Part shown: piece after piece, positions 9,499-16,810 of the stretch
Numbering within the stretch: the first letter of the stretch is position 1
Layout: each line of letters starts with the position of its first letter
Program-made: the position numbers and the translations under genes
The notes under the pieces: model-generated
Seen by the model: only the letters and a program-made list of their open reading frames with translations
Told to the model about the DNA's origin: nothing
The model's database searches: none
Origin: Bacteroidota bacterium
GTDB lineage: Bacteria; Bacteroidota; Bacteroidia; Cytophagales; Cyclobacteriaceae
Direction of reading: 5' to 3'
DNA length: 64,000 nt
NCBI GenBank assembly: GCA_018267215.1
Contig: JAFDYX010000002.1
Span: 186,001-250,000 of the forward strand

Positions 9499-9505
9499 TG
9501 TAGGC

Positions 9506-10085
9506 GTTGTGCGTAATACAATCCGACAATTTAACAAACTTAGAAATGAAAGAAATAAAATTGATTCTTGGACTATTTACATTTGTAACAATTTACAGTT
9601 GCAACTCAAAGATATTAAAAGACGACAGCAAATTTCATGGCATGTGGAGTCTTGATAAAATTGAATCGTTTGACAGTTTAGCAAACAGATGGGCAGATGC
9701 TTCATCTTGGGTTGGTTGGAATGGTTACATCCTTTATGACGGACAAGGACACATGGGAGTTCACTTAACACCCAAAGGGTATAAAGAATTTAACACTACT
9801 AAAAATATTGACAGTTTAAATCATGACGAATTAGTAGCGTTGACAAAGTTTTATAAATCAAATTTTGTTTATTTTTCGGACTATACGCTTACTGACAGTA
9901 CCATTGAACATAAGCGACTTTCAGCGACCGAGCCACAGAACTGGGGAAAGTCGTTAATACGGGATTTTAAATTTAATCAGGATACTTTGATTTTGACAGC
10001 ACATGAAATTATTGCGAGACAAAAATTAAGACTTCGTTGGATTAAATTAAAATAGGCTCCGCAATATACATGCACTACGCACAAC
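9506..10085 (+). mobile_element. Possible single-gene cassette bounded by inverted repeats
   Basis: GTTGTGCGTA at 9506-9515 and its exact reverse complement TACGCACAAC at 10076-10085 bracket one small lipoprotein gene. Extending inwards to 15 bases the arms still agree at 13. The left arm starts 7 bases after the paaA stop; right of the right arm lies a truncated PIN gene. This fits insertion of a small gene cassette into, or next to, older genes. There is no transposase, and I see no direct target duplication, so the mechanism is open. A second candidate cassette lies at 30.0-30.9 kb. Confidence 0.4.
9546..10055 (+). CDS. Lipocalin-like lipoprotein
   Basis: 169 residues from the ATG at 9546, which begins a lipoprotein signal ending TIYSC (lipobox, Cys 19 or so). 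After it comes a GMWSLDKIES opening and a GYILYDGQGHMGVHL stretch that resemble the lipocalin-like domain (GxW...; LxYxxDGxMxV) seen in many small Bacteroidota lipoproteins. Probable role: an outer-membrane-anchored protein of unknown ligand. Base composition is visibly more AT-rich than the neighbouring paaA. The gene sits alone between inverted repeats, so it is likely the cargo of a small mobile cassette. Confidence 0.6.
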   Translation: MKEIKLILGLFTFVTIYSCNSKILKDDSKFHGMWSLDKIESFDSLANRWADASSWVGWNGYILYDGQGHMGVHLTPKGYKEFNTTKNIDSLNHDELVALTKFYKSNFVYFSDYTLTDSTIEHKRLSATEPQNWGKSLIRDFKFNQDTLILTAHEIIARQKLRLRWIKLK

Positions 10086-10092
10086 AACCAGT

Positions 10093-10380
10093 ATGGCAGC
10101 TGTTGGGGGACAAAAACATATTCTCAACATCATGCTAATCAGTTTTGTTCAGACTGGACATTCTTTGTTCGACAATAATTTTTATCATCAACTTTTTTAT
10201 CCTTGTTTAACTCTAGTTGGGGCAATCGTTTCTGACTTCCATGATTTTGAAGATGCAATACAATATTCTTGTGCCCTTGAAAACAATTTGACAACTATTA
10301 TCACACGAAACGTGAAAGACTATAAAAAGGCCTCTATCTCTGTTCTAACGCCCGAAACATTTATAGCTCTGCCTAGCTAA
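10093..10380 (+). pseudogene. PIN-domain (VapC-type) gene remnant
   Basis: An open frame of 95 codons, but only the last 55 or so look like a protein: DFHDFEDAIQYSCALENNL, then IITRNVKDYKKASISVLTPETFI. This is the C-terminal third of a Bacteroidota PIN-domain protein, with the DFEDA acidic motif and the TRN.KDF strand. The N-terminal part that should carry the first acidic residues is missing; the first 40 codons of the frame have no resemblance to it, nor do the other two frames. The break coincides with the right end of the proposed cassette, so the gene was probably truncated by that insertion or a linked deletion. Confidence 0.6.
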
Positions 10381-10725
10381 GAATTCCTCCTGTATGTAAC
10401 AGATAGGGCTTGTAAGCCATACGGACGTAGGCATATCTTTGCTCACGTAATAATGTTAAGTGCAGGGATTTTGTTTAACATTCAATAAAATACACAAAAC
10501 TTGCAAGCAACTGACAAAAAAGTGTCAAAAGGCAACAGGAAACTGCTTCGATTGAACATTAGTTCAAAATTCTAGTTTATTCTTCGATCGAAGCTTGATC
10601 CTAAATGTGCCCCCCGCAAAGCTGGGCTTCGTCCAATTTCTTCATGCGCCAAACACTGGCACATGCAATCCTTCAATTATATTGCAACAAAAATATTGTT
10701 GCTTATACTCAAATCTTTATAGTCA
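10381..10725. other. Gene-free stretch upstream of the porin
   Basis: 345 bases without a credible gene. It holds a perfect 12-base palindrome CTTCGATCGAAG (10582-10593) and, 24 bases before the porin ATG, a hairpin GCAACAA-AAATA-TTGTTGC (10684-10702) that may be an operator or leader structure. No TAnnTTTG promoter was found. Confidence 0.4.
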
Positions 10726-11832
10726 ATGTTCAGGTCGTTCACTGATAGAATATCTTCAAAATTATTTTTTGTCATATTATTTTCTGTCGTTACGAGCTGT
10801 GGCTTCGCGCAAACAGACAGCACCGAAAAATCTTTAAAAATAAGTGCGTATCTGGAAACCTATTATGCGTTTGATTTCAGCAATCCATCTAACCATATCC
10901 GCCCTCCTTTCATTTATTCGTATAACAGGCACAATGAAATAAATGCAAACTTGGGATTTGTTAAGCTGGCTTACCAGACACAAACAGTAAGAGCCAACCT
11001 GGCGTTGGCAACAGGAACATACATGAATGCTAATTATTATGACGAGCCCGGTGCGCTAAAAAATCTTTTTGAGGCCAATGCAGGAATAAAAGTTTCAGGA
11101 AAAAAAAATATTTGGATAGATGCCGGTGTATTTGCCTCGCACATCGGTGCCGAAAGCGCGGTGGGCAAAGACAACTGGAACCTGTCGCGAAGTATCTTGG
11201 CCGACAACACACCTTATTATGAGTCGGGCGCCAAAATTTCTTACACCAGCGATGACGAAAAGTGGTTTGTCAGCGGGTTAGTACTGAATGGGTGGCAACG
11301 TATTCAACGGATCAACGGAAACAATACGCCTGCATTTGGTCATCAGATAACCTACAAGCCCAATTCAAAAATTCTCTTCAACAGCAGTTCGTTTGCAGGC
11401 AGCGCCACACCCGACAGCGTGCGGAAAATGAGATACTTCCACAACTTTTATGGACAGTTTCAATTGCATAAAAAATGGGATGTGCAGTTTACGTTCGATA
11501 TTGGAGTGCAACAGAAAAGTAAGGGGAGCAGCGCCTACAACAACTGGTATTCTTCTGCATTAATTACACGGTATGCCGCAACATCTCAAATAACAGTTGC
11601 AGCCAGAGCAGAATATTATCACGATGCCACCGGCATCATCATCTCTACCCACACGGCTAACGGGTTTCAAACGTATTCATACTCTTTCAATATAGACTAT
11701 AAAATAGCCCCTAATATTATATGGAGGATAGAAGGAAGAGAATACAGAAGTGAAGACAAAATATTTACTTTGTATGGCCAACCCAGTAACAATAATTATT
11801 TTGTGATTACTTCTTTGGCTATAGATTTTTAA
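10726..11832 (+). CDS. Outer-membrane beta-barrel porin (BBP2/OmpL-like)
   Basis: 368 residues. A signal peptide (about 1-29, ending GFAQ) precedes a barrel with alternating strands and a terminal phenylalanine (SLAIDF). The first strands read YLETYYAFDFSNPSNHIRPPF and YSYNRHNEINANLGFVKLAYQ, closely resembling the putative beta-barrel porin-2 family (PF07642). It probably lets small solutes through the outer membrane; the substrate is unknown. Two in-frame features support the chosen start: the hydrophobic segment begins within 12 residues, and the hairpin just upstream does not enter the gene. An ABC exporter follows 131 bases later on the same strand; a shared role is possible but not shown. 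Confidence 0.7.
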   Translation: MFRSFTDRISSKLFFVILFSVVTSCGFAQTDSTEKSLKISAYLETYYAFDFSNPSNHIRPPFIYSYNRHNEINANLGFVKLAYQTQTVRANLALATGTYMNANYYDEPGALKNLFEANAGIKVSGKKNIWIDAGVFASHIGAESAVGKDNWNLSRSILADNTPYYESGAKISYTSDDEKWFVSGLVLNGWQRIQRINGNNTPAFGHQITYKPNSKILFNSSSFAGSATPDSVRKMRYFHNFYGQFQLHKKWDVQFTFDIGVQQKSKGSSAYNNWYSSALITRYAATSQITVAARAEYYHDATGIIISTHTANGFQTYSYSFNIDYKIAPNIIWRIEGREYRSEDKIFTLYGQPSNNNYFVITSLAIDF

Positions 11833-11860
11833 GTGAATACATACGTATCGAGATTGAATA

Positions 11861-11921
11861 TCTTGCAGGGTTGAACAACAATATTTTTTTTAACATTTGT
11901 AACGAAAGTCTGCCTGCAAGA
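11861..11921. repeat. Inverted repeat between porin and ABC exporter
   Basis: TCTTGCAGG at 11861-11869 is the exact reverse complement of CCTGCAAGA at 11913-11921, 43 bases apart. With no T-tract after it, this is not a standard terminator; an operator or a weak processing hairpin is possible. Confidence 0.3.
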
Positions 11922-11963
11922 CAGTCTTTCTATTTCATATTAAAAAAACATTAGACAAGATAT

Positions 11964-12887
11964 ATGATTGAAATTAAGAACTTAAAAAAAACCTATGAAG
12001 GACGAGAAGCCCTGAAGGGAATAAGCTTTACCATAAAAGAAGGAGAGTTTTATGGTTTGTTAGGCCCCAATGGTGCAGGCAAGACGACTACTATTTCCAT
12101 TATAAGTTCTATCCTCAAAGCAGACTCGGGAGATGTTATCATCGGCCGCTACAACATAGATACACACCCGCAAAATGTAAAGCAACTCATTGGTGTTGTT
12201 CCTCAGGAGATTGCGCTATACAATGAACTCTCTGCCTACGAAAACCTGATGTTCTGGGGAGGGCTGTATCAAGTTCCTGCCAACGAGTTATCAAACCGGG
12301 CAAACGAATTACTAAAACAATTTGGCCTCGAGGACAGAAAGAACGACAAAGTCAAAAATTATTCGGGAGGCATGAAGCGAAGAATCAATATCGCATCGGC
12401 CTTGCTACACAAGCCCAAAGTTCTTTTTATGGACGAACCAACTGTGGGTATTGATCCGCAAAGCAGAAATTTGATTTTTGAGGTAGTGGAAAAACTGCAC
12501 AAAGAAGGGCTGACCATTGTTTATACCACACATTATATGGAGGAAGCCGAACGGCTTTGCGACCGCATCGGCATTATAGATAACGGGCAGATCATTGCGG
12601 AAGGGACATTGGATCAACTAAAAAATTCCAGCTCGATCAAAGAAACAATAGCCATTACTTTTTCAAATCTTAACGCCCTTCATGTAAAAGAAATTGCAAC
12701 ATTTTGGAGCGATATGAGCCAAGATGAAAATATTATTCATTTTCATTCATCGGATATAAAATCTGATTTGTCAAAATTAGTTTTGAAATGCAACCAGTTG
12801 GGGGTGGATATTGTAAATATTGAAATACAAAAAACAAACCTCGAAACTATCTTTTTAAATTTAACAGGAAAACAATTAAGAGATTAA
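11964..12887 (+). CDS. ABC transporter ATP-binding protein
   Basis: 307 residues. Walker A GPNGAGKT at 34-41, the ABC signature YSGGM at 133-137 and Walker B VLFMDEP at 153-159 are all intact, followed by a His switch (YTTHYMEE). The last 90 residues form the C-terminal extension common in ABC-2 type drug and lipid exporters (DrrA/CcmA-like). It supplies energy to the permease whose gene begins one base after its stop codon. The chosen ATG gives the usual start MIEIKNLKKTY. Substrate unknown; antibiotics, lipids or polysaccharides are typical for this subfamily. Confidence 0.9.
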   Translation: MIEIKNLKKTYEGREALKGISFTIKEGEFYGLLGPNGAGKTTTISIISSILKADSGDVIIGRYNIDTHPQNVKQLIGVVPQEIALYNELSAYENLMFWGGLYQVPANELSNRANELLKQFGLEDRKNDKVKNYSGGMKRRINIASALLHKPKVLFMDEPTVGIDPQSRNLIFEVVEKLHKEGLTIVYTTHYMEEAERLCDRIGIIDNGQIIAEGTLDQLKNSSSIKETIAITFSNLNALHVKEIATFWSDMSQDENIIHFHSSDIKSDLSKLVLKCNQLGVDIVNIEIQKTNLETIFLNLTGKQLRD

Positions 12888-12888
12888 T

Positions 12889-14163
12889 ATGATACAGCTT
12901 GCGATAAAAGACTTAAAACTTTTTTTGAAGGACAGGCGCTCGATGTTGGTAACGTTTGCCATCCCGATAGCCTTGATCACATTATTTGCATTTGCCTTTG
13001 GCGGTGCCGGCAAAAGCAGCAGCAAAGCAAAAATTTCTTTGTTGGTCAGCGATCTGGATAATACCTCGGCTTCCCAAGGGGCTATCGCACGGCTCGACAC
13101 CTTGAAATCCATACAACTGAAAGCTTTGCCATTAGCTGAAGCACAAAAGGCAATAGAAAACGGAGACGAAAGTAGTGTGCTGGTCGTTCATCAAGGGTTT
13201 GCAGACTCTCTGAAAAAAGGAGGATCGTTGCCGTTAGAATTACAATACGATGAATCAAAAGAGATAGAGGTGGGAATGTTGCAACAATCTCTTATCCCTA
13301 CGATTGCAATGTTACCTTTTAATATGGGAAACTCGAGAGAAATGATGGGCAACCGATTGGCAAAAATGGCAGGCAGTTCAAACACTCAAGCTAAAGAAGA
13401 CATTCAAGCCAAATCAGATAATCTATTTGATGCCATTTCTAAAGGAGTAGCATCGGGCAATGGTAATAAAACGAAAAATAATCCGGCTTCAAATTTTTTT
13501 GGCAGCGATATAAAAATGACAAAATTGGTTAAGGCCACTAATGATAACCAGTTGGGTTTAGTTCAGGCCGTTGCCGGCACTGCCGTGATGATGCTCTTAT
13601 TTTCTGTGGTGGGCATCGGCATGGGGCTGTTGGATGAAAAACAGGAAGGAACATTAAAAAGACTACTCTACACGCCCATGAATCCGTTGAATATTTTATT
13701 TGGCAAAATGATTTCTGCTAATGTTATTTCAATCCTGCAGTTAGTGATCATGTTTATTTATGCCAGTTTAGTTTTTGGTTTAGACATTGCTTCTCATCTA
13801 CCCGGTCTGTTGCTGACTATCATCGCTACAGCATTTGCTTGTTCCGCCTTTGGTGTGCTGTTGGCATCATTCGCCAAAAGCCGGCAACAAGTACAAGGGC
13901 TTTCAACACTGATCATCTTAGTGATGAGCGCGCTGGGAGGAAGCATGATACCATTGTTTCTGATGCCTGCTCTCATGCAGAAAGTAGCCGTTATCTCAGT
14001 AAACTATTGGAGCATCCAGGGATTTTATGATGTGTTCTGGCGGAACCTTCCCGTATTAAACGCAACTTTTTTATCGAGGATTCTGGTTCTTTTATTAATC
14101 GGATTAGCGCTCAACTCTTGGGCGGTAGTTATGTTTAGAAAAAATATCCTAAAACTGACTTAG
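12889..14163 (+). CDS. ABC-2 type transporter permease
   Basis: 424 residues. One N-terminal membrane helix (about 22-38) is followed by a large extracytoplasmic region of roughly 190 residues and then five closely spaced helices, the pattern of ABC2_membrane_3 permeases (YhhJ/DrrB-like). The extracytoplasmic part contains a low-complexity, Asn/Lys/Ser-rich loop (about 165-205). The gene starts one base after the ATPase gene and must form the exporter with it. After its stop there is a run of 16 A residues (14210-14225) but no hairpin, so termination is not clear. Confidence 0.85.
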   Translation: MIQLAIKDLKLFLKDRRSMLVTFAIPIALITLFAFAFGGAGKSSSKAKISLLVSDLDNTSASQGAIARLDTLKSIQLKALPLAEAQKAIENGDESSVLVVHQGFADSLKKGGSLPLELQYDESKEIEVGMLQQSLIPTIAMLPFNMGNSREMMGNRLAKMAGSSNTQAKEDIQAKSDNLFDAISKGVASGNGNKTKNNPASNFFGSDIKMTKLVKATNDNQLGLVQAVAGTAVMMLLFSVVGIGMGLLDEKQEGTLKRLLYTPMNPLNILFGKMISANVISILQLVIMFIYASLVFGLDIASHLPGLLLTIIATAFACSAFGVLLASFAKSRQQVQGLSTLIILVMSALGGSMIPLFLMPALMQKVAVISVNYWSIQGFYDVFWRNLPVLNATFLSRILVLLLIGLALNSWAVVMFRKNILKLT

Positions 14164-14336
14164 TATAAAAAAGGAGAAGCGCGGCACTGATTATAACAAG
14201 TACATTGTCAAAAAAAAAAAAAAAATAACACTCCCTCATCCGGTAGCAGGCTAATAGTAAACATCAGTATAAAAACAAGACAAAAATAATTTCATGCAAC
14301 CTCTTGTGTTGCACTTATTACTTGAACTCAGAAAAC

Positions 14337-16235
14337 ATGAATAAAACCTTCCACCACAATATCCCGATTTCTGTGTCGCTGAACGCTACACTGGAAACGG
14401 AAAACATGAACACTAAACCGGCCGACAATAAAAAAAGAGTTTTATTTATTTCATCCATGGCTGTATTGATTGCGGCCGCCATCAGTTTAATTGCCAAGTT
14501 CCTGATCTACCTGATTGATTTAATTGTCAACATTTCTTTTTATGGAAAGTTTTCTATCGCGTACGCCAGCCCGGTAGGAAACTCGCTCGGATGGTGGGTC
14601 GTGTTGATCCCTGTTTTGGGTGGTGTGATTGTTGGCCTCATGGCCTTGTACGGCTCTAAGGCCATTCGCGGGCATGGCATTCCGGAAGCGATGGAACAAA
14701 TACTCACCAACCAAAGCAAAATAAAACCAACCATTACCTACCTGAAGCCTATTTCATCGGCCATCTCCATCGGAACGGGCGGCCCCTTTGGTGCCGAAGG
14801 CCCGATCATTGCCACCGGAGGCGCGCTGGGCTCCACGCTGGGGCAACTGCTGAAGATATCGCACCACGAACGGAAAATTTTATTGGCAGCAGGAGCTACG
14901 GCCGGCATGGCCGCCATTTTTGGCAGCCCCATCGCAGCAATTTTTTTAGCTATCGAATTGTTGCTCTTCGAGTTTTCTCCCCGCTCCATCATACCGGTTG
15001 CGTTAGCTTGCATTACCGGTGCGGCCGGCCATCATCTTTTGTTTGGAGAAAGACCGGTTTTTGCTACCAATCAAATAATACAAGAGGCCAGCAACACAGC
15101 GTTGCTCACCTATAGCGCTATGGGCATCATCATTGGGTTGCTATCTGTGGCCATAACAAAAATGGTGTACCTGATTGAAGATACTTTTGAAAAACTACCT
15201 GTGCACTGGATGTGGTGGCCTGCCATCGGTGGTATAGCCGTTGGCATTATTGGCTATTATGAACCAAAGACGCTGGGTGTTGGCTACAGCAACATCATAG
15301 ACCTGATTGCGGCAAGTCTTACTTTTAAAATGGTTCTGTCGTTGTGTATTTTAAAATTCATTTCTTGGGCTATCGCTTTAGGCAGTGGCACATCGGGCGG
15401 CACGCTGGCGCCACTGCTTACCATTGGCGGAGCTACCGGCATCTTGCTGGGAACTTTCTTTCTCTATCTGTTTCCCGAATCGGGCATTACACTTTCGTTA
15501 GCCGCGTTAGTGGGTATGGCTGCCATGTTTGCGGGCGCTTCCCGGGCTTTCATTACCTCTATCATTTTCGCTATTGAAACAACCGGACAAACTAATGCCT
15601 TGCTGCCGTTGCTCGCCACCTGCAGCGCTTCTTACTTTGTGTCATTCTTCATCATGGAAAATACGATCATGACGGAAAAGATTGCCCGCAGGGGAATAAA
15701 AACACCCGACTCGTATGAGCCCGACCTGTTGGAAAAAATTAATGTAGAGCAAGTGATGGATGACTATGGGGCGATGCTAAGTGCCGATAACACGGTGGAG
15801 GAAACCATCAACTGGTTGGGGCAACAACCCGAACATAAAAGTAATTACTACATCCTGACTGATGCCGAAGGCGAGTACCGGGGAATTATTAGCGCATCAG
15901 AATTATACAATAAAACTCATCCGGCCGATACAAAACTGTCATTGCTGGCCAACCAAAAACACTTGTCGGTAGAAGTTAATCACAGTCTTCGAACAGCCAT
16001 CGAACTGATGGCCAATGAAAATGTGGACGTGCTGCCGGTAACATCAACCGATCGGCACACGATTGCCGGCATCCTTTCTTATACCAACATCATTTCAAGT
16101 TACAAACTGGATATGGAAGACCGCACCCAAGTAGGGTCTGTTATTTCATTGAAAAGAAAAGGGTTGAAATTTCTGGTGCGCGGACAAAAAATGAAGCAGT
16201 ATTTTAATGAAGCCAAGCACAATCCCGATAAATAA
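14337..16235 (+). CDS. ClC-family chloride channel/transporter with CBS domains
   Basis: 632 residues from the ATG at 14337. Conserved ClC motifs: GHGIPE in place of the usual GSGIPE, the gating glutamate in GAEGP, and GTLAP for the third selectivity segment. About 10 hydrophobic helices fill residues 40-440; two CBS domains follow (about 475-600), which usually bind nucleotides and modulate gating. The gene has a second possible start at 14406, and both ATGs stand in an almost identical context (GAAAACATGAA), so the true start is uncertain by 23 codons. Role: chloride or proton-coupled chloride movement across the inner membrane. Which of channel or antiporter cannot be settled, as the proton glutamate position was not located. 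Confidence 0.85.
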   Translation: MNKTFHHNIPISVSLNATLETENMNTKPADNKKRVLFISSMAVLIAAAISLIAKFLIYLIDLIVNISFYGKFSIAYASPVGNSLGWWVVLIPVLGGVIVGLMALYGSKAIRGHGIPEAMEQILTNQSKIKPTITYLKPISSAISIGTGGPFGAEGPIIATGGALGSTLGQLLKISHHERKILLAAGATAGMAAIFGSPIAAIFLAIELLLFEFSPRSIIPVALACITGAAGHHLLFGERPVFATNQIIQEASNTALLTYSAMGIIIGLLSVAITKMVYLIEDTFEKLPVHWMWWPAIGGIAVGIIGYYEPKTLGVGYSNIIDLIAASLTFKMVLSLCILKFISWAIALGSGTSGGTLAPLLTIGGATGILLGTFFLYLFPESGITLSLAALVGMAAMFAGASRAFITSIIFAIETTGQTNALLPLLATCSASYFVSFFIMENTIMTEKIARRGIKTPDSYEPDLLEKINVEQVMDDYGAMLSADNTVEETINWLGQQPEHKSNYYILTDAEGEYRGIISASELYNKTHPADTKLSLLANQKHLSVEVNHSLRTAIELMANENVDVLPVTSTDRHTIAGILSYTNIISSYKLDMEDRTQVGSVISLKRKGLKFLVRGQKMKQYFNEAKHNPDK

Positions 16236-16365
16236 ATTTTTACTGCCTCATTGCAACTAAGCTACCATCTATCAAGCCATTCGCCCCGTTATAGCAATGA
16301 TAGTGGTGCTTATCCTAAATATAATTTCGATGCCACGATAAATAGTAACTTGCGTTTTCATACCT

Positions 16366-16749
16366 ATGAGAATACGTAGCGCACGATTTGTACTAAGCCT
16401 ATTTATCTTATCGGCCTCGCTGGTTCAGTTGGTTGAATTAGGCCATCATGTGTTGCACCAGTTTGAAAATCCGTTTCACTACCACAAGGTTAGAAAAACC
16501 AAGAACTTTCAAGATCATACGCTGGCCGATCATCATTTTCCGAAGATGAAGTTTGCTTATGAAATGGATGAACCCGCTCCGCCAGATAATTTCATTGCTA
16601 TTGCTCTTGGCTACATCCAACCGCTGTTTGAATATTGTTGTCCGCTGCCGCTGCCAACACAAAATCATTTTACAAAAGTGATAGAACATTTTTCTTCTAT
16701 CCACACCTGCCCTCCTACCCCTCCGCCTTTGGCAATGGCTGCATTGTAA
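16366..16749 (+). CDS. Small histidine-rich exported or membrane protein
   Basis: 127 residues. One N-terminal hydrophobic segment (about 7-24) that may be a signal or anchor, then a His-rich stretch (HHVLHQFENPFHYHK, later DHTLADHHF) and a Cys pair in EYCCPLP, ending in a proline-rich tail. I do not recognise a family. The gene lies 61 bases upstream of a TonB-dependent receptor whose plug also carries a His cluster, so the two are probably one operon for uptake of a metal or metal complex; this is inference. Small proteins of this look are often found next to metal-related TonB receptors. Confidence 0.55.
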   Translation: MRIRSARFVLSLFILSASLVQLVELGHHVLHQFENPFHYHKVRKTKNFQDHTLADHHFPKMKFAYEMDEPAPPDNFIAIALGYIQPLFEYCCPLPLPTQNHFTKVIEHFSSIHTCPPTPPPLAMAAL

Positions 16750-16810
16750 ATTCTCTTTAAAATAACTCAAGTTTCATGCAGGCTGATGCAGCTTGCCCTA
16801 CTATTTTTTT

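Noticed and set aside
10582-10593. Palindrome CTTCGATCGAAG as an attachment site
   Set aside because: A single 12-base palindrome with no second copy and no integrase nearby; listed only as part of the gene-free stretch.
14210-14225. A-run as a terminator of the ABC operon
   Set aside because: No stem precedes it; a run of A on the coding strand does not end transcription.
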